From assembly GCA_945860385.1 (NCBI GenBank), contig CAMAQD010000028.1, forward strand, positions 1-35,917: a stretch of 35,917 nucleotides of DNA, read 5' to 3'. The stretch is from Flavobacterium psychrophilum. Its GTDB lineage: Bacteria > Bacteroidota > Bacteroidia > Flavobacteriales > Flavobacteriaceae. The notes under the pieces are model-generated. The model ran no database searches. It had not been told where the DNA came from and saw nothing but the letters and a program-made list of their open reading frames with translations. Positions 1-6,582 of the stretch are shown one piece after another (position 1 is the first letter of the stretch; each line of letters starts with the position of its first letter). The translations under genes were made by a program, and so were the position numbers.

Positions 1-4
1 TTTT

Positions 5-35
5 TTGCTTCATCCGTTTATTTTTCTTTTCTTTG
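5..35 (+). promoter_or_regulatory. Probable promoter of the rpmB-rpmG operon
   Basis: TTG at 5-7 and TTTCTTTG at 28-35, with a 20-base spacer, resemble the Bacteroidota pattern TTG...TAnnTTTG. The -7 box has TT instead of TA. The L28 start codon is at 71. The window edge prevents a check for a further upstream promoter. Confidence 0.4.
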
Positions 36-70
36 CACCCTGATTTTGAATAACGATAAAAGATAAGATA

Positions 71-307
71 ATGTCAAGAGTTTGCGACCTTACAGGTAAA
101 AGAGCGATGGTAGGAAATAACGTTTCTCACGCTATGAATAAAACTAAGAGAAAATTTTCTGTAAACTTAGTTAAAAAGCGTTTTTATCTTCCAGAAGAAG
201 ATAGATGGATTACTCTAAGAGTAGCTGCATCTACGGTAAAAACAATTAATAAAAATGGAATCGCTGCAGTTTTGAAAAAAGCACAAGCAGGCGGATTTAT
301 TAAATAA
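71..307 (+). CDS. rpmB: 50S ribosomal protein L28
   Basis: This is a 78-residue large-subunit ribosomal protein, the usual size for L28. It opens with the family signature [20 protein letters not shown] and ends in a basic tail. Zinc-binding L28 carries CxxC near the N-terminus; here the first pair reads C-D-L-T and there is no second cysteine pair, so this is the zinc-free (C-minus) form. It is the first gene of a tight cluster with rpmG (23 bases downstream) and a DUF4295 gene, an order typical of Bacteroidota. The start follows a short AT-rich leader without a Shine-Dalgarno sequence, as expected for this phylum. Confidence 0.97.
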   Translation: MSRVCDLTGKRAMVGNNVSHAMNKTKRKFSVNLVKKRFYLPEEDRWITLRVAASTVKTINKNGIAAVLKKAQAGGFIK

Positions 308-330
308 TCCATTCCTAAAAATACATCAAG

Positions 331-519
331 ATGGCAAAGAAAGCAAAAGGAAACAGAATCCAAGTAATTTTAGAATGTACTGAACACAAAACAACTGGTG
401 TTGCAGGTACTTCAAGATACATTACAACAAAGAACAAAAAAAATACTCCAGACAGATTAGAGATTAAAAAATTTAATCCAATCTTGAAACGTGTAACAGT
501 TCACAAAGAAATTAAATAA
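331..519 (+). CDS. rpmG: 50S ribosomal protein L33
   Basis: This 62-residue basic protein matches L33, with the core motif [20 protein letters not shown] followed by the conserved KFNPILKR stretch. The only cysteine is in LEC near residue 15, so the two CxxC zinc pairs of the C-plus form are absent and this is the zinc-independent version. It lies between rpmB and a DUF4295 gene and is probably co-transcribed with both. The role is structural in the 50S subunit near the exit site. Confidence 0.97.
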   Translation: MAKKAKGNRIQVILECTEHKTTGVAGTSRYITTKNKKNTPDRLEIKKFNPILKRVTVHKEIK

Positions 520-590
520 TAATTAGAGATTTTAAGATAATCTCAGGTGTTTGCATCGGAGATATATTAAAATACAAATAACATAGAATC

Positions 591-743
591 ATGGCAAAGA
601 AAACCGTAGCATCCTTACAGACATCTTCTAAGAGATTATCAAAAGCCATCAAAATGGTGAAATCTCCTAAATCTGGTGCATATACATTCGTAGAATCTAT
701 TATGGCTCCTGAAGCAGTTGATGAATTCTTGAAAAAGAAATAA
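591..743 (+). CDS. DUF4295 small basic protein
   Basis: A 50-residue lysine-rich protein begins MAKKTVASLQTSSKRLSKAI and ends EFLKKK. It matches the DUF4295 family, which in Bacteroidota sits directly behind rpmB and rpmG. Its size, charge and position suggest a ribosome-associated or RNA-binding role, but I know of no proven function. It starts 71 bases after rpmG, and a rho-independent terminator follows 20 bases after its stop, so it closes the ribosomal-protein operon. It is easily missed by length cutoffs. Confidence 0.9.
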   Translation: MAKKTVASLQTSSKRLSKAIKMVKSPKSGAYTFVESIMAPEAVDEFLKKK

Positions 744-763
744 TTAACTATCACATTATATAG

Positions 764-797
764 AAAAGCTACTTTCATTCGGAAGTAGCTTTTTTAT
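764..797 (+). terminator. Rho-independent terminator after the rpmB-rpmG-DUF4295 operon
   Basis: AAAGCTACTTTC and GGAAGTAGCTTTTTT form a strong stem around a short loop, followed by a run of T. It lies just after the DUF4295 stop and before the ftsY promoter. Confidence 0.85.
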
Positions 798-801
798 TTT
801 C

Positions 802-809
802 TATATTTG
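802..809 (+). promoter_or_regulatory. -7 promoter box for ftsY (TATATTTG)
   Basis: A perfect TAnnTTTG box follows the operon terminator. No clear TTG -33 element is visible. A start near 813 would give ftsY a leader of roughly 165 bases, unusually long for this window, and it would contain a complete copy of the interspersed structured repeat (825-904). Confidence 0.6.
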
Positions 810-824
810 CCAATCAATTTTTCA

Positions 825-904
825 GGAGCTGTTTCCTGCTGTGCGCTATATCTTTTCCCAGCTAAAGAAGCTGGAAAAAGGATGTCGCTTCCATCAGGGC
901 TAGG
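825..904 (+). repeat. Interspersed structured repeat, copy A (ftsY leader)
   Basis: This is one of three related elements in the window. It begins GGAGCTGTTTCCTGCTGTGC and ends CATCAGGGCTAGG. Outer pairing: AGC/GCT and CCTG/CAGG. Inner hairpin at 852-880: CCAGCT/AGCTGG, with T and A runs extending the stem. The hairpin sequence differs from the other copies but still pairs. From memory it resembles the Rfam motif flavo-1, which I cannot verify here. Confidence 0.8.
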
Positions 905-938
905 TGATTTGTCATAACCAAATATATTCTGGAATCAA

Positions 939-956
939 TCCTGATAGCTATCGGGA
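939..956. repeat. Palindrome centred on GATAGCTATC
   Basis: TCCTGATAGCTATCGGGA is a near-perfect inverted repeat with a fully symmetric 10-base core. It lies 24 bases before the ftsY start. It could be an operator, a small hairpin in the leader, or another short dispersed palindrome of the kind I associate with Flavobacterium genomes. Confidence 0.5.
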
Positions 957-979
957 GTTAATTTATAATCAACAATCCG

Positions 980-1933
980 ATGAGTTTTTTTAAAAAATTA
1001 TTTTCTTCCGAAAAAAAAGAAACACTTGACAAAGGTTTAGAGAAAACCAAAACATCCTTTTTTTCCAAGTTGACCAAAGCTGTTGCCGGAAAATCTAAAG
1101 TGGATGATGAGGTTTTAGACAACTTAGAGGAAGTTTTGGTTTCTTCAGATGTTGGTGTAAATACAACGCTCAAAATTATCACCCGAATCGAAAAACGTGT
1201 TTCCGATGATAAATTTTTAGGAACAGACGAGTTGAACCAAATTCTTCGGGAAGAAATTGCAGGCTTACTTTCAGAAACTAATTCTGGTGAAGCAACGGAA
1301 TTTGTAATTCCAATAAATGTAAAGCCTTATGTTTTGATGGTTGTAGGTGTCAATGGTGTTGGAAAAACAACTACTATTGGTAAACTAGCTTACCAATTCA
1401 AAAAATCAGGTTATAAAGTAGTTCTTGGCGCTGCTGATACTTTTCGTGCCGCAGCCATCGATCAATTGCAGATTTGGGCAGATAGAGTTGGTGTTCCTAT
1501 TGTCAGACAAAATATGGGAAGCGATCCAGCTTCCGTAGCTTTCGACACTTTACAATCAGCCGTGGCTCAAAATGCCGATATTGTAATTATTGATACCGCA
1601 GGACGTTTACATAATAAAATCAATTTGATGAACGAATTGACCAAAGTTAAACGCGTAATGCAAAAAGTTGTCGCCGATGCACCTCACGATGTTTTATTGG
1701 TTATCGATGGATCAACAGGTCAAAACGCTTTTGAACAAGCCAAACAATTTACAGCTGCTACCGAAGTTACATCACTAGCTGTTACAAAACTGGATGGAAC
1801 TGCCAAAGGTGGAGTTGTTATAGGAATTTCAGACCAATTTCAGATTCCTGTAAAATACATTGGAGTTGGCGAAGGTATTGAAGATTTACAAGTCTTTAAT
1901 AAATATGAGTTTGTAGATAGTTTCTTTAAATAA
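980..1933 (+). CDS. ftsY: Signal recognition particle receptor FtsY
   Basis: FtsY is the membrane-bound GTPase that receives the SRP-ribosome complex and hands nascent membrane proteins to the translocon. The 317-residue protein has a short charged N-terminal A region (about 1-40), the N domain helices, and the G domain: P-loop GVNGVGKT at 123-130, DTFRAAA at 153-159, DTAGR at 205-209 and TKLD at 269-272. The A domain is much shorter than in E. coli, as is common outside Proteobacteria. The ATG at 980 is preceded by an AT-rich leader containing a structured repeat. A small membrane-protein gene follows after 7 bases. Confidence 0.97.
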   Translation: MSFFKKLFSSEKKETLDKGLEKTKTSFFSKLTKAVAGKSKVDDEVLDNLEEVLVSSDVGVNTTLKIITRIEKRVSDDKFLGTDELNQILREEIAGLLSETNSGEATEFVIPINVKPYVLMVVGVNGVGKTTTIGKLAYQFKKSGYKVVLGAADTFRAAAIDQLQIWADRVGVPIVRQNMGSDPASVAFDTLQSAVAQNADIVIIDTAGRLHNKINLMNELTKVKRVMQKVVADAPHDVLLVIDGSTGQNAFEQAKQFTAATEVTSLAVTKLDGTAKGGVVIGISDQFQIPVKYIGVGEGIEDLQVFNKYEFVDSFFK

Positions 1934-1940
1934 TAGTCTA

Positions 1941-2111
1941 GTGAATTTTTATAAAAACATCAAACCGATTTATTTCTATTTTGCAAGTATTATAGCATTT
2001 GTATTGTCTAATGTTTTACGAGACATAAACATTCCTCTTTATTATATTTGTTTAGTGTTGGGGGCCATTTTTTTTATTTTTGGTTTTTTTAAAGGAAGAA
2101 GTGAGAAGTGA
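1941..2111 (+). CDS. Small two-helix membrane protein (GTG start)
   Basis: A 56-residue reading frame begins with GTG 7 bases after the ftsY stop and reads NFYKNIKPIYFYFASIIAFV, then a polar loop SNVLRDINIP, then a second hydrophobic stretch ending in KGRSEK. This gives two transmembrane helices with a short positively charged tail. The frame ends one base before the stop of the convergent serine hydrolase. Its layout and its tight position after ftsY suggest a real co-transcribed gene. I do not know a function. Confidence 0.65.
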   Translation: MNFYKNIKPIYFYFASIIAFVLSNVLRDINIPLYYICLVLGAIFFIFGFFKGRSEK

Positions 2112-2112
2112 A

Positions 2113-3189
2113 TTATTGGTACAAAGCATTAATTTTTGTCCATAATTCTTCATCAAAACCAGATAATCCAAAAGTAGGATTTGCGGGATTAGCCACTTCT
2201 CCCATTCTAATAATTACCATTTTTTTACTTGGAATCACATAGATTTTTTGGTCATTTTTTCCTAAAGCCATAAACATATCATTGGGAGCAGTAGGAATGA
2301 GACTACCTTTAAATTGAAGTTGGGATTGCGGTAAGTGATAGCTTTCTTTTCCGTTTAACCACCACAAATAGCCATATCCTAAATTGATATCTTGAGAAAT
2401 ATTAGTGGCTTGGTTAAAGTAAGTTTCACTGACTATTGTTGTGCCATCCCATTTTCCTTTGTTTAAAGCCATCAATCCAAAACGTGCCATATTTCTGGTC
2501 GTACTCCAATATACGCTTAAACCTTCACCGCTATCAATCCAAGCGCCACCAGTCATCCCTATTTTGTCTCTTAGTTGGGTGTTGAAATAATTCGTCCAAG
2601 ATTGTCCACTAGCTTGTGCCACTACATCTTGTAATTTTACGTACACATTGTGATATGCCCAGCGTGTTCCGGAATCAGCTACATATTGAAGATTGGCTGG
2701 TGAAACATTATCGCCTAAAGCGTCATTCAAACCTGAATTCATTGACAAAAGATTTTTGCAGGTAATTAAGTTTTCTTTGGCTATAGGGGCACTTGTCCAA
2801 CCGGTTCCTAAATAATCGGATACTTTATTATTGATGTTTAAGAGTGCTTGATCTTGAGCAATTCCAGTAAGGGTTGAGGTTAAAGTTTTTCCAGCGCTTG
2901 CCCAATACCAAGGGGTTGCAGCGGAATGTCCGTTGAAATAATTTTCCATAACAATTCTTCCGTTCACTAAAATAATAAATCCTTTGGAGTTTTTGAGTGC
3001 TAAATAATCCAAAAGAGGTTGTACGGCAGTTTGTTTCCAACCCAAAGCGGTAATCGATTTTGTTTCCCAAACATCGCCGGTTTTTGGTGGGAAATACATT
3101 GTTTCTTGTGGCAATGGTGAAGGTTCAGGAGTATCTGAGTTACAACTGGCTAGCAGAAAAAGACTAAGTAGGATGTAAATTTTTGACAT
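2113..3189 (-). CDS. Beta-lactamase-fold serine hydrolase lipoprotein
   Basis: This 358-residue protein has a lipoprotein signal with the lipobox LLAS-C at residues 12-16. Its catalytic domain is like class C beta-lactamases, DD-peptidases and esterases: SAGK at 98-101 supplies the nucleophile serine and base lysine (SxxK), and Y-H-N at 179-181 fits the second motif (YxN). The motif DKIGMTGGAWIDSGEG and the closing region around LGLSGFDEELW are typical of the wider family. The substrate cannot be told from sequence; peptidoglycan peptides or small esters are possible. The protein should be anchored in an outer or inner membrane facing the periplasm or surface. A TATTTTTG box lies 30 bases upstream of the start. 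Confidence 0.88.
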   Translation of the reverse strand: MSKIYILLSLFLLASCNSDTPEPSPLPQETMYFPPKTGDVWETKSITALGWKQTAVQPLLDYLALKNSKGFIILVNGRIVMENYFNGHSAATPWYWASAGKTLTSTLTGIAQDQALLNINNKVSDYLGTGWTSAPIAKENLITCKNLLSMNSGLNDALGDNVSPANLQYVADSGTRWAYHNVYVKLQDVVAQASGQSWTNYFNTQLRDKIGMTGGAWIDSGEGLSVYWSTTRNMARFGLMALNKGKWDGTTIVSETYFNQATNISQDINLGYGYLWWLNGKESYHLPQSQLQFKGSLIPTAPNDMFMALGKNDQKIYVIPSKKMVIIRMGEVANPANPTFGLSGFDEELWTKINALYQ

Positions 3190-3218
3190 AGCTTTGTGAT
3201 TTTATTTGGAAGTAAGAC

Positions 3219-3226
3219 CAAAAATA
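3219..3226 (-). promoter_or_regulatory. -7 promoter box for the serine hydrolase (TATTTTTG)
   Basis: A perfect TAnnTTTG box on the minus strand, predicting a leader of about 26 bases before the ATG at 3189. No clear TTG is seen at the -33 spacing. Confidence 0.5.
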
Positions 3227-3257
3227 GTATAAATAGTTTAATGAGATTTTTATTTTT

Positions 3258-3291
3258 TTGTTTCCTATCGAATTTAATAAGAGTAACTTTG
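3258..3291 (+). promoter_or_regulatory. Probable promoter of the 3416 lipoprotein gene
   Basis: TTG at 3258-3260 and TAACTTTG at 3284-3291, with a 23-base spacer, fit the Bacteroidota consensus. The predicted leader, about 120 bases, contains repeat copy B in antisense orientation. Confidence 0.5.
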
Positions 3292-3323
3292 TCGCAGTGA
3301 TGATGGTATTTTTATTCCTAAAA

Positions 3324-3400
3324 CCTAGCCCTGACGGTAACGGCATCCTTTTGTGGCGGTGTTCGCCACAAAAGATACAGTGAACAGCAGGATTAGCTCC
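3324..3400 (-). repeat. Interspersed structured repeat, copy B
   Basis: Read on the minus strand it begins GGAGCTAATCCTGCTGTTCA and ends CGTCAGGGCTAGG. It has a perfect 9-base-pair inner hairpin, TTTTGTGGC/GCCACAAAA, with loop GAACACC, outer CCTG/CAGG pairing, and ATC/GAT closing the hairpin. It lies immediately upstream of a lipoprotein start, in the opposite orientation to that gene. Confidence 0.85.
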
Positions 3401-3415
3401 AAAAAAATAAAATGT

Positions 3416-3859
3416 ATGAAAAATATAGTTGGATTTTTATTTGTTTCCTTTCTTTTTATCTCTTGTCAGCAAAATATAAAAACGGAGGATTTGGTCAAAA
3501 TAAATGGCTATTGGGAAATCGAAAAGGTTGTTTTTGATGAAGGAAATGACAAAAACTACACCATAAATGAGAGTTATGATTTTTTCGAAATTGGCAAAAA
3601 TAATACTGGTTTTAGAAAAAAAGTCAGGCCGCAATTGGATGGTACTTTTCTAGTAAATGATTCACAAGAAAATGTAAAAGTAAGGTTTGACAATGGCAAA
3701 GTATTTTTGGATTATAGTACACCTTATGCTAAATGGTCGGAAGAATTAGTAGAAATTTCCGATGATAAAATGGTTTTTTTAAACTCCGAAAAAAAGGAAT
3801 ATCATTACAAAAAAGCTACTCCAATAAATATTCTAGGCGATGGCAAAAAGATTAAATAA
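3416..3859 (+). CDS. Small lipoprotein of unknown function
   Basis: The 147-residue protein starts MKNIVGFLFVSFLFIS-C, a clear lipoprotein signal with lipobox cysteine at residue 17. An in-frame ATG 63 bases upstream lies inside the interspersed repeat and would destroy the signal peptide, so the start at 3416 is preferred. The mature part looks like a lipocalin-like beta-rich domain: a short NGYWEIEKVVFDEG opening, then alternating strands. Its 3' end overlaps the DUF721 gene by 20 bases in another frame, suggesting co-translation. No specific function recognised. Confidence 0.8.
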   Translation: MKNIVGFLFVSFLFISCQQNIKTEDLVKINGYWEIEKVVFDEGNDKNYTINESYDFFEIGKNNTGFRKKVRPQLDGTFLVNDSQENVKVRFDNGKVFLDYSTPYAKWSEELVEISDDKMVFLNSEKKEYHYKKATPINILGDGKKIK

Positions 3860-4136
3860 TCAAAGTACGGTTGGTGATGTTTTGAAGCAAATAATACAAG
3901 CTAACAAATTGCAACCCGGAATGGATCAGATTGATGTGAGAGAAGCCTGGAAAAACCTAATGGGAAATGGCGTAAATCATTACACCAAAAATGTTGTTTT
4001 AAAAGGAAGCACCTTGTATGTTGAGCTTTCTTCGGCGGTTTTGAGAGAAGAATTGACGCACGGTAAATCGAAAATTGTCGCTATGATAAACGAAGAATTG
4101 AAACGTGAAGTGGTCAAGGAAGTTGTTTTGAGGTAA
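3840..4136 (+). CDS. DUF721 domain protein (DciA-like)
   Basis: This 98-residue protein belongs to DUF721, the family that includes DciA, a loader of the replicative helicase in bacteria lacking DnaC. Visible features are the N-terminal helix VGDVLKQIIQANKLQPGMDQ, the conserved REAWKNLMGN segment, and the YVELSSAVLREELTHGKSKI region. It is shorter than proteobacterial DciA but the usual length in Bacteroidota, where direct proof of helicase loading is not known to me. It starts within the preceding lipoprotein gene (20-base overlap). Confidence 0.85.
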   Translation: MAKRLNNQSTVGDVLKQIIQANKLQPGMDQIDVREAWKNLMGNGVNHYTKNVVLKGSTLYVELSSAVLREELTHGKSKIVAMINEELKREVVKEVVLR

Positions 4137-4164
4137 AAAGAATGTAGTGGACACAGAAAGTTTG

Positions 4165-4737
4165 TTAAATATCTATTTTATCTAGTTTTAAATATCCAAT
4201 ATGTAAAGAATCCTCCTTATAAAAGGCTTTTACTTTTGAAATTTTCAAGGAATAAGACTCTTTATAATGTTCTGACAAAATATCGGCAACATTATAAACA
4301 TCATCTATATCAATTCCGTATTTGTCATCAATATGTGAAGTGGCGCCTTTGAAACCGCAGTGTTTGTAGAAAGTAGTTGTTTTGGCATTTTTAGAAGCAT
4401 TACTAAAATTTTCGGCAATGGTGAGCATTTTATAGTGGTATTCTTCAAATTCGTTTTCTTTATAACCACCAAGATTGATGAAAAATAAATTGTCTTGAAC
4501 GGGTTCTGTCAATACTTTTTTAGTAGTAATTTCAATTGCAAAATTATCCACTATCGTTACTTCACGCCAAGCATCAATATGAATTTTGCCATTGGCTTCA
4601 GGCCAAAAAGCTTTCATTTGTGGAATCAATTCTTTCAGTGATTTGCCAATTCCAAAAAATATATCGTGTTGTTCTGTATATCTGCCTTCGGGTGTGCAAC
4701 CCAACATTATCATATATAATTTAAGTGTGTCTTTCAT
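4165..4737 (-). CDS. DUF1543 domain protein
   Basis: The 190-residue protein has the DUF1543 opening MLGCTPEGRYTEQHDIFFGI, followed by KSLKELIPQMKAFWPEA and HIDAWREV. The second half repeats a related alpha-beta pattern around FINLGGYKENEFEEYHYKML, suggesting two similar domains. There is no signal peptide or membrane helix, so it should be cytoplasmic. The function of DUF1543 is unknown to me. It is convergent with the DUF721 gene, with 28 bases between them and no terminator that I can see. Confidence 0.85.
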   Translation of the reverse strand: MKDTLKLYMIMLGCTPEGRYTEQHDIFFGIGKSLKELIPQMKAFWPEANGKIHIDAWREVTIVDNFAIEITTKKVLTEPVQDNLFFINLGGYKENEFEEYHYKMLTIAENFSNASKNAKTTTFYKHCGFKGATSHIDDKYGIDIDDVYNVADILSEHYKESYSLKISKVKAFYKEDSLHIGYLKLDKIDI

Positions 4738-4831
4738 AAGTTGACGTTTATTTTTTATTAATCATAAATAAATTTTAAAAATCTTTTTCAGTGCTTATAG
4801 TCCATTTTTGCTAAGCTTATTTTTTTACAGA

Positions 4832-4865
4832 CAAATATAATTCAATTTATTTTTATTAATTTCAA
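4832..4865 (-). promoter_or_regulatory. Probable promoter of the DUF1543 gene
   Basis: On the minus strand, TTG (4865-4863) and TATATTTG (4839-4832) are separated by 23 bases. The predicted leader to the ATG at 4737 is about 90 bases, longer than for most genes here. Confidence 0.5.
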
Positions 4866-4931
4866 CAAATAAATGTATTTTGGTTTGGTTTTTGGAATAG
4901 ACCATTTGAACCAATAAATAAATAAGGAATC

Positions 4932-5438
4932 ATGAAAAAAATAATTACAATTTTAGCCGTTATCGGAATGTTTAGTTTACAAGGATGTACAACTACTACA
5001 GATTCAAATTATGTTGATAATGATACGATAGCAGAAGTTTTTGAGCTTAAAAACATCAATTTTGTTTTTGACCCAACTGATGGTTATATCATTTACCAAA
5101 AGCTTACACCCACTATTTATGATTCAGATGTAATTCTAATTTACAGATTAGCAGGAACACTTAATTCGAATACTCCAATTTGGCAACCAATTCCTAGAAC
5201 ACTTTTTCTATCTCAAGGCGAATTAGATTATGATTTTGATTTTAGCAAAGAAGATTTTACCATTTATGCAGGAGGAACATATAATCTTTCACTAACTCCA
5301 CAGTATTTGAATAATCAAACTTTTAGAATTGTGATTGTGCCTGGAAGTTTTGCTGCTTCAGTAGATACACATAATTATAATGCAGTTATGTCAGCTTTAA
5401 AAATTAAAGAAAATCAAATTCAAAAGATTAATTTCTAG
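4932..5438 (+). CDS. Lipoprotein of unknown function
   Basis: A 168-residue protein starts MKKIITILAVIGMFSLQG-C, with lipobox cysteine at residue 19. The mature part begins with a threonine/aspartate-rich tether and continues as a beta-rich domain (YIIYQKLTPTIYDSDVILIY and later LFLSQGELDYDFDFSKEDFT). It is a single-gene unit ended by a strong terminator. I do not recognise a characterised family. Confidence 0.85.
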   Translation: MKKIITILAVIGMFSLQGCTTTTDSNYVDNDTIAEVFELKNINFVFDPTDGYIIYQKLTPTIYDSDVILIYRLAGTLNSNTPIWQPIPRTLFLSQGELDYDFDFSKEDFTIYAGGTYNLSLTPQYLNNQTFRIVIVPGSFAASVDTHNYNAVMSALKIKENQIQKINF

Positions 5439-5456
5439 ACAAATTTGGCTTAAATA

Positions 5457-5488
5457 AAAAAAGGAAATCGAGAGATTTCCTTTTTTTT
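5457..5488. terminator. Bidirectional terminator between lipoprotein and terC
   Basis: AAGGAAATC (5461-5469) pairs with GATTTCCTT (5474-5482) around the loop GAGA, with an A run before and a T run after, so it can stop transcripts from both converging genes. Confidence 0.88.
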
Positions 5489-5493
5489 GTGCG

Positions 5494-6444
5494 TTATTTC
5501 GAAGAAGTCTCTTCACTCATTTTCAAAGAAACTATAATTCCTATGATAAGTGAGAGCGCTATAAAAGCCAAGGAAGCCCATTCAGGTACTACATAAAAAT
5601 CATGAAGCAGCATTTTTAGTCCAACGAAACTCAAAATAGCAATCAAACTGTATTCGAGATGGGCAAATCTATTTAACATATGGGACAAAAAGAAATACAT
5701 AGAACGTAATCCCAAAATGGCAAAAATATTGGAACTAAATACTAAAAACGGGTCAGATGTTATGGCTAAAATTGCTGGAACACTGTCAACTGCAAACAAG
5801 ACATCCATAACTTCAATAACTACTAATGCAACAAATAGTGGCGTCGCTGCCGTTATATGCCTTCTTTTTACAAAGAAATGTTCTCCGTCGATGTGAGTTG
5901 TTACGGGAATTATTTTCCGTAATGTTCTATAAACAAAAGATTTTTTTGGTTCAAATTTATCGTCTTCTTTTGAAAAGAGCATTTTGACAGCTGTGAAAAT
6001 TAAGAAAACTCCAAAAATATACGTTGTCCAAATAAATTTATTAATAAGCATCACACCAAAATAGATCATCAATCCTCTAAATACAATTGCGCCAATTATA
6101 CCCCAAAACAAAACGCGATGTTGGTATTTTTGCGGGATTCTAAAGGAAGAAAAAATGATAGCGATGACAAATATATTATCGACACTTAAAGATAATTCTA
6201 TTAAATAACCTGTTATAAATTTTATAGAAGCTTCTGCTGGCTTTAGTGCGTCCGGATTTGCAATATAATCAGTGCCGTAAAGCCAATAAATTACGCCAGA
6301 GAACAGAAACGAAAGGGTGACAAATATGCCAGTCCATTTTCCAGCTTCTTTAGAACTAATAATATGTGGCGTTTTATTAAAAACACCTAAATCAAGTGCC
6401 AGGAATAGTAAGATAGAGGCTATAAACGATATCCAGACAATCAT
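5494..6444 (-). CDS. TerC/Alx family integral membrane protein
   Basis: This 316-residue polytopic membrane protein matches the TerC family (Alx and tellurium-resistance TerC), whose studied members are linked to manganese export or metal insertion into secreted proteins. The signatures are ELSLSVDNIFVIAII, with its acidic residues in a helix, and the second copy FAVDSVPAILAIT. About eight or nine hydrophobic helices are visible. No yybP-ykoY-like leader is apparent, since the predicted leader is only about 27 bases. The substrate is inferred from the family only. It is flanked by terminators on both sides, so it is probably a single-gene unit. Confidence 0.9.
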   Translation of the reverse strand: MIVWISFIASILLFLALDLGVFNKTPHIISSKEAGKWTGIFVTLSFLFSGVIYWLYGTDYIANPDALKPAEASIKFITGYLIELSLSVDNIFVIAIIFSSFRIPQKYQHRVLFWGIIGAIVFRGLMIYFGVMLINKFIWTTYIFGVFLIFTAVKMLFSKEDDKFEPKKSFVYRTLRKIIPVTTHIDGEHFFVKRRHITAATPLFVALVVIEVMDVLFAVDSVPAILAITSDPFLVFSSNIFAILGLRSMYFFLSHMLNRFAHLEYSLIAILSFVGLKMLLHDFYVVPEWASLAFIALSLIIGIIVSLKMSEETSSK

Positions 6445-6474
6445 ATTTTATTTGATTTTGTATTTTTGATTATG

Positions 6475-6482
6475 CAAAGATA
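6475..6482 (-). promoter_or_regulatory. -7 promoter box for terC (TATCTTTG)
   Basis: A perfect TAnnTTTG box on the minus strand, 30 bases upstream of the ATG at 6444. No clear -33 TTG. Confidence 0.5.
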
Positions 6483-6530
6483 CTTGTTGGAGATGATATA
6501 AAGCCGAAAATTATGATTTTGCACTATAAA

Positions 6531-6562
6531 AAAAAGTGCTTTCGTTTCTGAAAGCACTTTTT
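6531..6562 (-). terminator. Terminator after the type II glutamine synthetase gene
   Basis: AAAAAGTGCTTTC and GAAAGCACTTTTT form a 13-base-pair stem around a 6-base loop, followed on the minus strand by a T run. It lies between the glutamine synthetase stop and the terC promoter. Confidence 0.88.
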
Positions 6563-6582
6563 AATTTATAATTGGATAAAAA

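Noticed and set aside
5994..6482. Manganese riboswitch (yybP-ykoY) for the TerC-family gene
   Set aside because: The predicted leader is about 27 bases, too short for the riboswitch, and no matching hairpins were seen.
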